DNA of 64,000 nucleotides from Deinococcus apachensis DSM 19763 (GCF_000381345.1 NZ_KB906404.1:1-64000); one strand, 5' to 3'; numbered from the stretch's first letter, positions 24,820-34,452 are shown. Numbers and translations are program-made. Notes: a model not told the origin generated them from the letters alone.

Positions 24820-25464
24820 TCAGACCTGTGGCCAGCCGGGTGGAACCTCCTGCCAGCGCTCTTGGCGGCCATAGGGCAGCAGGTCGGCGTACCCGAAGTA
24901 ACTCGACATCGCCTCCACGCCGCGGCCGGTCGTGGAGTACGTCAGGTAAGGCTGCCCCTCCACCAGCAGGTACACGCTGAGGCCCGGCCCCTCACCCCCA
25001 TCCTCGCCCGTCCACCCCCAGTCCTGGTTGAAGGTGTTCCCGAACGACGAGTACCACGGGACGCTCCAGCCCTTTTTCTCGGCATAGGCCAGCAGTTTCT
25101 CGATGGGCGCACGGGAGATGCGGACGAAGCTGGCGTCCATGGTTTTGAGGTGGGGGAGATGGGGGGACGCGTTCTCCGCGAAATGCGTGCAGGAGGGGCA
25201 CCCCGCGTCCCAGTCCGGGTGGAACATGAAGTGATGCACGAGCAGTTGTGGGCGACCGGCGAAAAGCTCTACCAACGTCACCGGACCTTCCTTCCCCATG
25301 AAGACGTAGTTGTCCACCGGCGTCATCGGCAGGCGGCGGCGCTGCGCCGCAATGGCGTCCGTGAGGCGGGTGCCGACTTTTTCCAGGGTCAGCAGTTCGG
25401 CCCGGGAGCGCTGCCAGGTTTCGAGGTCGACGACGGGTGGGTGGGCTTGAGCTGTGTCGGTCAT
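24820..25464 (-). CDS. DUF899 thioredoxin-like family protein
   Basis: A 214-residue protein of the DUF899 family: TWQRSRAELLTLEKVGTRL, the core LVHHFMFHPDWDAGCPSCTH with a CPSC pair, then SFVRISRAPIEKLLAY and FNQDWGWT. The fold is thioredoxin/AhpC-like and the Cys pair suggests redox activity, but no reaction is established. Its 5' end faces a TetR gene 209 bp away, so it is a natural candidate target of that regulator. Confidence 0.85.
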   Translation of the reverse strand: MTDTAQAHPPVVDLETWQRSRAELLTLEKVGTRLTDAIAAQRRRLPMTPVDNYVFMGKEGPVTLVELFAGRPQLLVHHFMFHPDWDAGCPSCTHFAENASPHLPHLKTMDASFVRISRAPIEKLLAYAEKKGWSVPWYSSFGNTFNQDWGWTGEDGGEGPGLSVYLLVEGQPYLTYSTTGRGVEAMSSYFGYADLLPYGRQERWQEVPPGWPQV

Positions 25465-25616
25465 GCTGGACCTCTCATGGGGGGTGGAGGTGGATCGGGG
25501 CGAATGCTCGGGTGGTGCGCTGGGTTAAGGGTGAACTTTCCTCCTCTCAGGTTGGGGCTGAAGGAGCGGGGGGCGCGGTAGCCTGCCTGTGCAGAACACG
25601 CACAAGTCCATGACAT

Positions 25617-25633
25617 GTGTACGGCGTCCACAC
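25617..25633. promoter_or_regulatory. candidate TetR operator
   Basis: GTGTACGGCGTCCACAC is a near-palindrome midway between the DUF899 gene (minus) and the TetR gene (plus). Position and symmetry fit an autoregulatory operator for the adjacent TetR protein. Inference only. Confidence 0.35.
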
Positions 25634-25673
25634 TACTACGCCATAAACAGAATGGCAACCGGGGATCAACCCT

Positions 25674-26312
25674 ATGGCTGAAGCCACCTCCACAAAACGC
25701 GCCACCTACCATCACGGTGACCTGCGGCAGGCCCTGATTCAGGCTGGCCTCGACCTGGCCCGGGAGGGCGGTCCCGACGCGGTCAGCGTGCGTGAAGCCA
25801 CCCGCCGCGTTGGCGTCGCCCCCAACGCCGCCTACCGTCACTTCCGGGACCGCGACGCCCTGCTCGCCGCCGTCTGCTCGGCCGCCCAGGCGGAGGTCGC
25901 CCGCGCCATCGACGCCCAGCTCGCCACGGTCAGTCCTGACCAGGACCCCGCAACCCGGGCGCGCCTGCGCTTCCAGGCCGTCGGGCTGGGGTATATGCGG
26001 TTCGCGCAGAGGCACCCGGGCCTGTTCCGCACCGCCTTCTGGACCTCACGCGACCTTGCGGGGGCCAGGAGCCCGGAGAGGCGCGGCTCGGGCGGACGCA
26101 CGCCCTTCGAACTGCTGTCCAGCGCGTTGGATGAACTCGTCGAGACGGGCTTGCTCGCGCCTGGGCGGCGTCATGGTGCGGAGTTCCTGGCGTGGTCGGC
26201 CGTGCATGGCCTGGCGACCCTGCTGATCGACGGCCCGCTTCGGGGGCTGGGGGAGGCGGAGGTGAGTCGACTCGAGGACCGCTTGGTGATGATGGTCGAA
26301 CAGGGGCTGTAG
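25674..26312 (+). CDS. TetR/AcrR-family transcriptional regulator
   Basis: A 212-residue repressor. The N-terminal helix-turn-helix is YHHGDLRQALIQAGLDLARE then VSVREATRRVGVAPNAAYRHF. The C-terminal ligand domain includes the WSAVHGLATLLIDGPL helix typical of the TetR_C WHG group. It is divergent from DUF899 and the string of hydrolases, so it may control that enzyme set. The ligand is unknown. Confidence 0.88.
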   Translation: MAEATSTKRATYHHGDLRQALIQAGLDLAREGGPDAVSVREATRRVGVAPNAAYRHFRDRDALLAAVCSAAQAEVARAIDAQLATVSPDQDPATRARLRFQAVGLGYMRFAQRHPGLFRTAFWTSRDLAGARSPERRGSGGRTPFELLSSALDELVETGLLAPGRRHGAEFLAWSAVHGLATLLIDGPLRGLGEAEVSRLEDRLVMMVEQGL

Positions 26313-26619
26313 CGTTGCTGCTGGGAATTTGGTCGACTCAGCCCCGGGAGGTGCGGGTGGGTCGATGTTGTGTAGGTGGAGATAAGCCTCAAAGAGAGGC
26401 GGCACCACCAGGACCCACCGTCGAATCCACACCGCCAAGTTCGAGCGAGACGGCGTGCAGCTCGCTCCAACCAGCGATCAGCCAATCGCTACCGGCAACC
26501 TTCCCTCGACAGGGGACATACGGCTGGGTTTGTCCCGTCTGGTGTCACTCTCGTCACATAGCTGGGGCGGTCTCAGCTCTGGGCTGAGAACCCACTCTGG
26601 GATCAGGAAGGTGGCCTGC

Positions 26620-26688
26620 ATGCGAGTGTTCGTAGCAGGTGGGACCGGAGTCTTGGGGCGGCGGCTGGTGAGGCTTCTCCAGCACTAA
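26620..26688 (+). pseudogene. N-terminal scrap of an NAD-dependent epimerase/dehydratase
   Basis: ATG 26620 begins MRVFVAGGTGVLGRRLVRLL and stops after QH. GGTGVLG is the GxxGxxG dinucleotide motif of NAD-epimerases, which normally have about 300 residues. Nothing homologous follows, so this is the first 22 codons of a deleted gene. In 26313-26619 and 26689-26860 I see no further gene. Confidence 0.5.
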
Positions 26689-26861
26689 GGCTAGGCGGGA
26701 GCTGCGCTACCCCTCGTGGCGCCAGGGCTGTAAGGAAGGACTGGCGTAACCCGGACTGAGTGCGGGTGCTGCTTGCAATCACCTGCCGACTACTGGGTAG
26801 CGGTACTTCGGGAAATTCAGGGCAGGGGGATGGGGGCCAGCATCCGTGGTGCTGGCCTCGG

Positions 26862-27150
26862 TGCTATGCGCCCTTCTCTTCCCCCTTGGACCCGACACTT
26901 TCCCCCCTTGCGCCATCAAGCGCAACGAACCTGGGCGCCGTTGTCCGTGCGAAGTTTGTGCAGTGCGGCCCACCGCAAAAGCATGCAACCCCTAACGGCG
27001 GTGGTGGCGCCAGGGAAAGAAGGCCACACCCAGCAGTTCATCACGGACAGCCCGTGGCCGACCGCGCCCCTGGAAACCCTGCTCGCCCAGCGGGCTCAGC
27101 AGATCGAAGCCTCTCAACTGGCCTTGGACGCCCAGCCTACTGAAGGGGGA
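26862..27150 (+). pseudogene. IS701-family transposase N-terminal remnant
   Basis: The frame reads LRHQAQRTWAPLSVRSLC, AAHRKSMQPLTAVVAPGKEG, HTQQFITDSPWPTAPLE and TLLAQRAQQIEA. This is the beginning of an IS701/IS4-like transposase (compare the usual ERKSMQPxA and HTQQFxxxSPW blocks). No start codon in context, no DDE core and no ends are visible, so it is a relic. It sits just after the epimerase scrap, so both may mark one deletion event. Confidence 0.6.
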
Positions 27151-27231
27151 GAGGCTTTGTTGCCCTTCCACACGATTCTTCCCTTGGGAGCTTCCGGGCA
27201 CCACTCAGCTTTGAGGGGCTTTTCCGCCCGC

Positions 27232-27774
27232 CTACGCCCCCACCTTCAGCCGTTCCATCAGGCGGACGAAGGCTTCGGCAGTCACTCGGGCGTCACCGAA
27301 GGAGCGGTGGCGCCCTCCCCGCGCGAAGGAGAGGTCGAGGCGCCCGGCGAGCACGTCGAGGTTGTGCGTGCGCTCGCCCGGGAAGGCGCGGCGGGAGAGT
27401 TGCATGGTGCAGTATTCGGCGGGTGGGGCCCAGGTCAGCCCGTGCCGCCTGGCCGCCTCACGCATAAACCGGCCGTCGAAACTGATGTTGTGAGCGACGA
27501 CGGGTGAGCCGCCCACGAAGTCGAGGAACTGCGGCAGCACGTCGGCGAGGTGGGGGGCGCCCCTCACCATGTCGTCGCTGATGCCGTGGACGCGCTGGGC
27601 GTGCCAGGGAATCCGCAGGAGTTCACCCCCGGCGCTCAGCGGCCTCACCAGCGTCTCAAAGCGTTCGGACTCCGCTACGCGCCCGTCCCGAACACGCAGC
27701 GCGCCGATCTCCACGATCGCGTCCCGCTCGGGCGACAGGCCGGTGGTTTCCAGGTCGAACACGACGACGTTCAC
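27232..27774 (-). CDS. DEDDh 3'-5' exonuclease (DnaQ/PolC epsilon-like)
   Basis: A 180-residue exonuclease. Exo I is [15 protein letters not shown] (Asp, Glu), Exo II is [12 protein letters not shown], and Exo III is [18 protein letters not shown] (His, Asp). These would bind two metal ions and remove nucleotides from 3' ends. I chose GTG 27774 ([12 protein letters not shown]); the open frame to 27891 lacks protein-like sequence. It could be a DNA polymerase III epsilon-type proofreader or a stand-alone repair exonuclease; the neighbourhood does not decide. Confidence 0.83.
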   Translation of the reverse strand: MNVVVFDLETTGLSPERDAIVEIGALRVRDGRVAESERFETLVRPLSAGGELLRIPWHAQRVHGISDDMVRGAPHLADVLPQFLDFVGGSPVVAHNISFDGRFMREAARRHGLTWAPPAEYCTMQLSRRAFPGERTHNLDVLAGRLDLSFARGGRHRSFGDARVTAEAFVRLMERLKVGA

Positions 27775-27971
27775 ACGGGCAGGGTAGCGCGGCGGGGCGA
27801 GGAGCGTCAGCGGAAGAGCGTGATCGTGGCCTTCCCCGTTCACAGCGCGAGGTCGAGATTGGAGGGGCCACAGTGCTGGAAACGGCGTCATCGGGGGGTC
27901 AGGTCCGGTTCTCCCGCGTGAGAAGCTTCCTCAGCCCCAAGGACACACCCGAGTGACGGCGGGCCAGGCGC

Positions 27972-28945
27972 TCACTCCGGTTCCCCCCGCATTTCCAGTT
28001 CCTCCGCCACCGTCCGGGCGTCCACGCCCAGGGCCCTGGGCCTCACGCCCGACGCTTCCAGACGCATCAGCGCGGCGACCGCTTCCTCCTTGCCCTTGGC
28101 CTCGACCTCGATCCAGGGCACGTCGGAGTAGGCGCTGGGGAAGTCGGTGATCAGGTGGCTGTGGCGGCGGTCCTGCGGGCTGTCGATGCCGTTGGAGAGG
28201 TGGACGACCTGCCACTCGGGCGGGCGCCATGTCGTGCGGGCCTTCAGGACCCACTCGCGCACGCTGGGGTCCTCCTGACCCTCCAGCTTCTCGCGGACGA
28301 CATGGTGGTGGGCGTCGAAGACGAGCGGCGCCCCCGTCGCCTCACAGATGGGCAGCAGGTCCTGGGGGCCGTAGGCGCGCTCGTCGTTCTCGAAGCCCAG
28401 CCGAAGCCGGACGCTGTCGGGCAGGTCGGGCACGAGGGCGGCGAGTTCGGCGGCGCGGCCTCCCTTGCCCCCGTGCAGCAGCAGCAGGTTCCAGGTGGAG
28501 CGCGGAAAGCCGAAGCGGTCGAGCGTGTCGGCGTGGGCGGCGAGCGTGCGGGCGCTGGAGGCGCGGACCTCGGGGCGCTCGCTGTTGAGGACGATGAACT
28601 GCTCGGGGTGCATCAGCACGCGGATTCCGGCGTCCTCGAAGGCGTACCCCGCCTCGGTCATCTGCGGGGCCAGGTGGTCGAGGACCGCCCGCCCGGTGTC
28701 GTCCCCCTCCAGGTCGAACATCGGGAAGAGGCTGGAACTCAGCCGGTAGAGCCGGATGCCCCGCGCGGCGCAAAAGGCGGCAGCCCGCCGCACCCGCACG
28801 ATGTTGTCGGCGTACAGGTCGAGGAGTTTGGCCTCCCGTTCCCCCGGGGAGAGCTTCTGGTAGTTCGTCAGGGTGATCGTGCGGAAGCGCACCTCTGGCC
28901 CAATGGTCATGCACACCAGGCCGTAGGCGGGGGTCTGGGAGGCGG

Positions 28946-28949
<4 letters not shown>
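27972..28949 (-). CDS. uvsE: UV damage endonuclease UvsE/UVDE
   Basis: A 325-residue TIM-barrel endonuclease that nicks DNA 5' to UV photoproducts. Family landmarks: [88 protein letters not shown] and HSHLITDF. Metal-binding His, Glu and Asp residues are kept. The start is GTG 28949 with GGGAGGGC upstream; it overlaps the DUF2256 stop (GTGA). UvsE provides UV excision repair in Deinococcus independent of UvrABC. It is the third gene of an operon behind gntK and DUF2256. Confidence 0.92.
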
Positions 28950-29114
<165 letters not shown>

Positions 29115-29122
<8 letters not shown>

Positions 29123-29609
29123 GGGCCACCCCCAGGACGTCCAGCGCGCGGCGGGCGAGGACGGCGGGCGTATCGGCGGCGGTCACGTCGAGCGTGACCG
29201 CATCCTTCTCCTCGGGACCGGGGGCTTCCAGGGTGGCGAGTTGCGACGGCAGGAGCGAAGCCCCCGCGTAGTGCCCGGTGCGGGCCGTGACGCGCTTGCG
29301 CAGCAGCCCCTCGGGCACGTTGAGGAACAGGAAGCGCGTGCCTTCCACCCGCAAGGTGTCGCGGTAGACGCGCCGCAGGGCCGAGCAGGCGAGCACCACA
29401 TCGGGCCGCGCCTCCAGTTCGGCCCGCAGACGGGCGAGCCAGGGGGCACGGTCGGCGTCGGTGAGCGCCTGCCCACGAGTCATTTTTTCCCGTGCCTCGG
29501 GGCTGTGAAAGTCGTCGCCGTCCAGAAACGGCCAGCCGGTCAGGGCCGCCACCTCCCGGCCCACCGTGCTTTTCCCGCTCGCCTCCACACCCATCACGAC
29601 CAGCCGCAT
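29115..29609 (-). CDS. gntK: gluconokinase (GntK-type)
   Basis: A 164-residue P-loop kinase: [20 protein letters not shown] (Walker [10 protein letters not shown]), [43 protein letters not shown] and [18 protein letters not shown]. This is the full thermoresistant gluconokinase pattern: ATP plus D-gluconate gives 6-phosphogluconate. Length matches the family (about 165-175). It is first in the gntK-DUF2256-uvsE operon. Confidence 0.88.
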
Positions 29610-29804
29610 GGGGACAGTCTGCCGCAGCTTCCCGCGTGGGAACGTGGGGAAAGGTGAAGGTGGGGCGGGAATTGAGCAGAGGAGGGTGGCCAGGGGCACG
29701 GGCAGCAGCGGGTGGCGGGATGCCTGGCATTGCCGGGCCGGAGTGGCCTGGAGCAGGTCGACCCCCTCGCTCGTGAGCGCGGACGCCTCCTGTCGGCGGC
29801 GGAA

Positions 29805-29860
29805 CTCCTCCCGCGGCGGCGGGAGGAGCGCGCCCTCCCCATTCGCCGGGGGAGGGGAGA
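29805..29860. repeat. two adjacent GC hairpins in a non-coding gap
   Basis: CTCCTCCCGC-GGCG-GCGGGAGGAG (29805-29828) is a perfect 10-bp stem. It is followed by CCCTCCCC ... GGGGAGGGG (about 29834-29859). The surrounding gap 29610-30078 has no gene I can name. A minus-strand frame at about 29890-30060 (GGNEEWLLGLACQVPALLAD) looks protein-like and may be a relic. Similar CCTCCCCC/GGGGGAGG motifs recur at 42.6-42.7 kb. Confidence 0.5.
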
Positions 29861-30078
29861 CCTTGGCTGGAGCCGCACCCTGGGCGTGGTGAAGTGGATA
29901 GGTCCGCCGCCACAGGTTCCAGGGGCCGCTGTACTCGCGGCTCAGGTCGGCGAGCAGGGCCGGGACCTGGCAGGCCAGGCCGAGCAGCCACTCCTCGTTG
30001 CCGCCTGAGGTGGGCTTCAGGACGGCGCGGGTATGCCCGCCATAACCAGCCGCAAGACGAGCGGACGTGGGAAGGCGG

Positions 30079-31341
30079 TCAGGGCACGGGCTCGCCCAGG
30101 CTTGCGCCGCGTGACGGGCCCACCCGCCGTCCCGCCCTCGCCGCCAGGAGCCGCCCGGCCGTCGCCAGCAGCCGGGGGTGACGCGTCCCGAGTTCGAGCA
30201 GCAGCCCTGGCGAGAAGTCGCCCGCCAGCAGCCGGGCGAAGGGCCCCGGCGGGATGGCCCGCAGCAGGGGCAGCCGCTCCTCCCAGGCCGCGTCGTCATA
30301 CGACACCAGCCGCTCGTGGACGGCGTGGGCCACCCGCAGGTCGCGCCCGAACTCCCGCCGCCAGGTCCGGGCATACCGTTCCAGGAAGCCGCGCGAGGCG
30401 TCCCCGGCCCGAACCGCCTGGGCTGCCACGCCGCCCGCCAGGTCGCCCGCCCGCATCACGTACCGGATGCCCTCACCCACCAGGCTGGAAGCCTGCCCGG
30501 CGGCGTCGCCCACGACGAGCAGGCCGTCCGCGACGAGCGGCGCCTCGCCGGGAGCGGCGGCGGGCACCAGGCCGGTGTGTACCTCGACCGGGCTCGCGCC
30601 GCGCAGGCCCGGCACCCGCGCCGCCACCGGCTCCAGGTAGGCCCGGGGATCGAGGTCGGTGTGTGGCCGGGTCACGCCGACGCCCAGCCGCACCCGGCCG
30701 CCGCCGTGCGGAAAGGCCCAGGCGTAGCCCCGGGGTGCGGCCTGCGCGCCGACGAGCAGCACCGCCTCGCGCTCGTCGAACCCCGGCGCGAAGAGGTCGA
30801 GTTCGGCGCCGTACCCAACGCTCCCGAAGCCCGGGTGCATCCCCGCCCGCCGCGCCACCAGGGCGGCGTGCCCGCTCGCGTCCACGACCACCCGGGCACG
30901 GGCCTCGCGCGCCTCGCCCGAGAGACCGTCCCGGAAGCGCACGCCGACCACCCCCCCGTTCTCCTGGATCGGCTCCTCAACCCGCGCCCTCAGCCGCAGC
31001 GTCGCGCCCGCCGCAATGGCCTCCTGCGCGAGGTGCTGGTACAGCCCGCGTACGTCGAGCACACAGGCCACTGGCTCGTCGTAATCGTACACGGCCTCGC
31101 TGCGGGGGCCGACGAAGCGGAGGCGGGTGACAGGGTGGTAGAGCCCGGCGGGCACGCCGAGTTTCTGGAGCTCGTTGACGAAGCTCCCGCCGCTCGTCCG
31201 CACCGGCACGCCCACGGCGTCGGCCTTGTCCAGCACCAGGGTGCGTGCCCCCCCCAGGGCGGCGGCCCGGGCCGCCCGCAACCCGGCGGGCCCAGCCCCC
31301 ACGACGACGACATCCCATTCCCCCACCGGCTGCCCAAGCAT
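30079..31341 (-). CDS. geranylgeranyl reductase-like FAD-dependent oxidoreductase
   Basis: A 420-residue flavoprotein. The N-terminal FAD Rossmann motif is DVVVVGAGPAGLRAARAAAL (GxGxxG). An ARVVVDASGHAALVARR segment follows, then the second FAD motif GLLVVGDAAGQASSLVGEGI. This matches the geranylgeranyl reductase/digeranylgeranylglycerophospholipid reductase group, which saturates isoprenoid chains and also serves carotenoid or menaquinone side chains in bacteria. ATG 31341 (MLGQPVGEWD) is the natural start. It is monocistronic. The Deinococcus carotenoid deinoxanthin offers a possible pathway, but this is inference. Confidence 0.83.
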   Translation of the reverse strand: MLGQPVGEWDVVVVGAGPAGLRAARAAALGGARTLVLDKADAVGVPVRTSGGSFVNELQKLGVPAGLYHPVTRLRFVGPRSEAVYDYDEPVACVLDVRGLYQHLAQEAIAAGATLRLRARVEEPIQENGGVVGVRFRDGLSGEAREARARVVVDASGHAALVARRAGMHPGFGSVGYGAELDLFAPGFDEREAVLLVGAQAAPRGYAWAFPHGGGRVRLGVGVTRPHTDLDPRAYLEPVAARVPGLRGASPVEVHTGLVPAAAPGEAPLVADGLLVVGDAAGQASSLVGEGIRYVMRAGDLAGGVAAQAVRAGDASRGFLERYARTWRREFGRDLRVAHAVHERLVSYDDAAWEERLPLLRAIPPGPFARLLAGDFSPGLLLELGTRHPRLLATAGRLLAARAGRRVGPSRGASLGEPVP

Positions 31342-31869
31342 TGCCCCAGGGTACTGCGGCACGACGGTCGGGCGTGCGCAGGTCACGGCGGCCCATGTCC
31401 AGCGGCCGGTCGCGGAGCGAAGGCCAACACCTTCCCCCCTGGTCCACGGGTTGAATGACCGCACCCTGGAGAGCGCCGTCTGCCAGGTGAGCGGGAGGTG
31501 CGGCAGGGGGTCGGGGCTCTCCGGGAAGGCGCACAGCCTCAGGACAGAGCCTCCCCAGCACTCTGCCCAGTGGCGGCTCGCCTGGAAGCCTTGCCCTGCA
31601 CCCGCCGCCACCCCAGGGAAGGGACTCTCGCCGCACCGTGGGGCAGCCGAGCTGCCCGGGGACGGGGAAAAGGCTGGGGAGTCGTGCCCAGCGGCTCTCT
31701 GCCCCCGGGATTGGGGGACCAGCGGCTCCCGTCCCGCATGCCATTTGCCCCTCATAGAAGGACACCACCAAACCCCATGAGAAGAGGGCCGTGCCCCTGG
31801 GCATCGAGCCCTGCCTTTCTCATTCCAAAGAGGTTCTGCGGGCGGCATCCCACAAGGCCGGATGCCGCC
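31342..31869. terminator. gap ending in a strong hairpin (31841-31869)
   Basis: GGCGGCATCC (31841-31850) and GGATGCCGCC (31860-31869) form a perfect 10-bp stem with a 9-base loop, directly after the minus-strand lipoprotein gene that ends at 31876. It probably terminates that transcript. The rest of 31342-31840 has only chance frames on both strands. Confidence 0.55.
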
Positions 31870-31875
31870 GCAGGG

Positions 31876-33192
31876 TCATTTGGTCCAGACGGTGTTGCCG
31901 GTCGCCCCGTCGAGGCGGCGCAGGAAGGCGTCCTTGTCCCCCTGGTGGCCCGCCCCGAGGTCGGCGTAGGTGTACCCGGTCGTGTACACCTGGGTCACGT
32001 CGAAGGTGGACGGGAACGGGTCGGGCATCAGGGCGCTCTGGCCGTTCACGCCGCCCTTGACCACGCGGGTGGCGACCCCGAAGCCGAAGGTGCCGTAGTT
32101 GGTCGGGCTCGGGTCGGCGGCGATGGTCTTGAACCACGTCCAGCTCCCGTCCGCGCCAAATCGGGTGATGAAGGCGCCGATGGTCGAGGCGGAGGTGGAG
32201 GTGTCGCGGTGGTAGCCAGTGAGGTAGATCCCTTCGGCTGTGGCACTGATTCCGCCCACGGAGCCCAGGTAGTCGGCGCTCGACCCCAGGCTGTCGTACC
32301 GCCACCGCTCCGCGCCGGTCACCCCGTCATAGCGGGCGAGGGAGAGCTTCGCGTTGTACGGGTTGATCTGGTGGATGCCCGCCAGGTAGACGTCGTTGTA
32401 GGAAACCGCCAGGCTGGTCCCGTAGAAGGTGTCGGCGGAGTGGGATCGCCGCTCCCACATCACGCCGCCGGTGCCCGGCTGGAGCTTGCGGATGCACCTG
32501 TCGGTGCCGCCGCCCGCGCTGTACGTGAAGCTCGCCGTATACAGCGCCCCGTATTCGTTGGTAGCAACCGTGCCCGAGCACAGGGCGGAGAAGCGGGTCC
32601 AGAGGCGCGTGCCGTCGCGGGTATAGGCGGAGACGGCTGCCTTCCCATTGATTGCCTGCGACACCCAGAAGAGGTTGCCGTTGGGCTCCACCGCGACCCC
32701 CCCAACGCCGTCACTGCCGGTGGTGCCGATCTGCCGGGTCCAGGCCACCGCTCCGCTCGGGGTGTACTTGCGGATGAAGCCGTCGTACCCCCCCTGGTTG
32801 TTGCCCTTGAGGCCGCCCTCCGTTCGCCCCACCATATACACGTTGTCGTACCGGTCGGTCGCGATCTGATAGACGAGCTCCTGGCCGGAGCTGCCGAACT
32901 GCCGCCCCCACACCAGGTTGCCCGCCGCGTCGTACTTGGCGAGGAAGGCGTCCTCGTCCCCCTGGTTCGAGTCGTACAGGGCGCCGCGGGTGCTCCCGGC
33001 CATGTACACGCCCGAGCTGTACCTGGCGACCGCGCTGCCCTGGTCCCCGCTGCGGGTGCCGGACTGGGGCGTGAGTGCCGTGGGGGCTTTCACGTCCGGG
33101 GCAGGCCTCTGGTTCACCTGCGGGGCGGCGGGCTGACCGCAGGCACTCAGCAGTCCGGCCAGCAGCAGCAAAAGGCGGTTGTTCTTCGTCAT
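31876..33192 (-). CDS. SBBP-repeat (beta-propeller) lipoprotein
   Basis: A 438-residue lipoprotein. The signal peptide ends in the lipobox LSAC (Cys about residue 18, LLAGLLSACGQPAAP), so it is membrane-anchored. The body has SBBP-type propeller repeats: DAFLAKYDAAGNLVWGRQFG, DGFIRKYTPSGAVAWTRQIG, DAFLRRLDGATGNTVWTK, with linking NVYMVGRTEGGL and GIYLTGYH strands. Such proteins are common surface proteins of unknown ligand. A 117-bp gap separates it from the secreted gene upstream, and both have a GGGGAGACA-type ribosome-binding site. Confidence 0.82.
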   Translation of the reverse strand: MTKNNRLLLLLAGLLSACGQPAAPQVNQRPAPDVKAPTALTPQSGTRSGDQGSAVARYSSGVYMAGSTRGALYDSNQGDEDAFLAKYDAAGNLVWGRQFGSSGQELVYQIATDRYDNVYMVGRTEGGLKGNNQGGYDGFIRKYTPSGAVAWTRQIGTTGSDGVGGVAVEPNGNLFWVSQAINGKAAVSAYTRDGTRLWTRFSALCSGTVATNEYGALYTASFTYSAGGGTDRCIRKLQPGTGGVMWERRSHSADTFYGTSLAVSYNDVYLAGIHQINPYNAKLSLARYDGVTGAERWRYDSLGSSADYLGSVGGISATAEGIYLTGYHRDTSTSASTIGAFITRFGADGSWTWFKTIAADPSPTNYGTFGFGVATRVVKGGVNGQSALMPDPFPSTFDVTQVYTTGYTYADLGAGHQGDKDAFLRRLDGATGNTVWTK

Positions 33193-33309
33193 GATGTCTC
33201 CCCCTCTGGAGCGAATGAAACGGTGGGCCCTGAAACCCTTCCGCTGGACCTGACGGGTTTCCCCTTGCCTCAGGCCTGCGAGGCTCCTCGGTGTCCCTGC
33301 CTGCCCGGG

Positions 33310-33843
33310 TCAGCGGGCGGAGTGGGCGTGTGCTGCCCCTGGGGTGGGGCAGGTCACCAGCGGGTTCCAGTTGGCGAAGAGCTCGAGCGGGTTGTGCTGC
33401 CAGGCCCACAGGTGCAGCGCGTAAAACGGCTGGGGCAGCAGCGTCGTGTTCAGCGAGAACTCCCGGCCCAGCAGCGTGGGGGCGGCCTTGTGGCCCGCGT
33501 CATGCCAGGCCTTCTGGAACACGATGTACTCCACCCCGACCAGCCGCAGCGACCCGTCCGCCCGGGGCTCGTACATCAGGGCCTCGGGGTGCAGCGGGTC
33601 GAGGCGCGGGTCCTCGATCAGGGCGGCGTGGGTGTAGTGGACGCCCTGTGCGCCCTGGGGGCCGCTCATGCAGTCCATGAACTTGCCGTAGCCCGCTGCC
33701 AGCGCGGCGTTCATGTTCTCGAAGGGTGCCACCGCGTTCCGGACCTGCAGGAGTTGTCCCAGGGTGGGCTGCGGGGCGTAGGGCGTCGTGGCTGCGGCTG
33801 GTGTGGTCAGCAGAATTCCCAACGTGAGTACCGAATGCCTCAT
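33310..33843 (-). CDS. secreted His-rich hypothetical protein
   Basis: A 177-residue protein with a signal peptide (MRHSVLTLGILLTTPAAATT). The mature region has a series of conserved-looking His and aromatic residues: GAQGVHYTHAALI, LHPEALMYEP, LVGVEYIVFQKAWHD, and LHLWAWQHNPLELFANWNP, with Cys before the end. I recall bacterial proteins with the same WAWQHNPxGxFxxWNPxVxC ending but no assigned function. Metal or haem binding is possible. It may share a transcript with the SBBP lipoprotein. Confidence 0.7.
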   Translation of the reverse strand: MRHSVLTLGILLTTPAAATTPYAPQPTLGQLLQVRNAVAPFENMNAALAAGYGKFMDCMSGPQGAQGVHYTHAALIEDPRLDPLHPEALMYEPRADGSLRLVGVEYIVFQKAWHDAGHKAAPTLLGREFSLNTTLLPQPFYALHLWAWQHNPLELFANWNPLVTCPTPGAAHAHSAR

Positions 33844-34036
33844 GGTTGTCTCCCCTCCGGCAGTTACCGGTTCCGTTGCCCGTCTTCGACTCGGCAACGG
33901 AACGAAACTCCTCTCTGGGTGGCGGCCCTCTCACCCAGTGGCTGGAAGGACCGGGCCGCCCCGGCGCCTGTCCTGTCGACATCGAGCGTCCCGGCTCTCT
34001 GGTGTCGGCCACCACGCCACCCTGTAGACACACGAT

Positions 34037-34309
34037 TCAGCGGTAGAAATACGGGTCGAGGACACTGACCTGGGTGATGCGGTCCACGGGGAGGCCGTTC
34101 CGCTCGGCAGCGCGGCGGATGGCCTCGGAGTTCGGGCCGTCATAGATGCAGTAAGTTTGGTGGTGGTCCCCAGTCACGTAGGAGTGAATCCAGGTCACGC
34201 CCAGATCGGCATTGTGGTCCACCACGTTCAGGCAACTGGTGGCTCCTTCGGCAGTCATGGGAATTTCCAGACCTTCAGGGAATGTCCGTTCGACCATGTA
34301 GCGCGGCAT
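34037..34309 (-). CDS. DUF4242 domain-containing protein
   Basis: A 90-residue protein of the DUF4242 (SCO4226-like) family: MPRYMVERTFPEGLEIPMTA, VTWIHSYVTGDHHQTYCIYD, PNSEAIRRAAERNGLPVDRI. A streptomycete member has been described as a nickel-binding dimer, from memory. The fold is ferredoxin-like. It is divergent from the large BTAD regulator at 34587 and may be its target. Confidence 0.85.
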   Translation of the reverse strand: MPRYMVERTFPEGLEIPMTAEGATSCLNVVDHNADLGVTWIHSYVTGDHHQTYCIYDGPNSEAIRRAAERNGLPVDRITQVSVLDPYFYR

Positions 34310-34377
34310 ATCAACCTCCTGTGTCCCGAACGCAGGATTGGAATCGTCCGGGGACGCACGTAGCCTGAGGCCGGTCT

Positions 34378-34452
34378 GGTCAAAAGGAGGTCAAAAAGGC
34401 GGGCGGGATTTCTCGCAGGTCGGCAGGAGGCGGCGTCTCGCGCGAGACGCCG
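34378..34452. promoter_or_regulatory. direct repeats and a 22-bp palindrome before the BTAD regulator
   Basis: GGTCAAAAGG (34378-34387) and GGTCAAAAAGG (34389-34399) are adjacent direct repeats, one helical turn apart. CGGCGTCTCGC/GCGAGACGCCG (34431-34452) is a perfect 22-bp palindrome. They lie between the divergent DUF4242 and BTAD-regulator genes. Direct repeats are typical targets of SARP/BTAD-type regulators; the palindrome could be an operator or an RNA hairpin. Confidence 0.45.

Noticed and set aside
31498..34068. An 856-codon plus-strand open frame
   Set aside because: It is antisense to the SBBP lipoprotein and the secreted gene, both of which have signal peptides and ribosome-binding sites. 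Its Gly/Val/Arg-rich composition is typical of shadows in GC-rich DNA.
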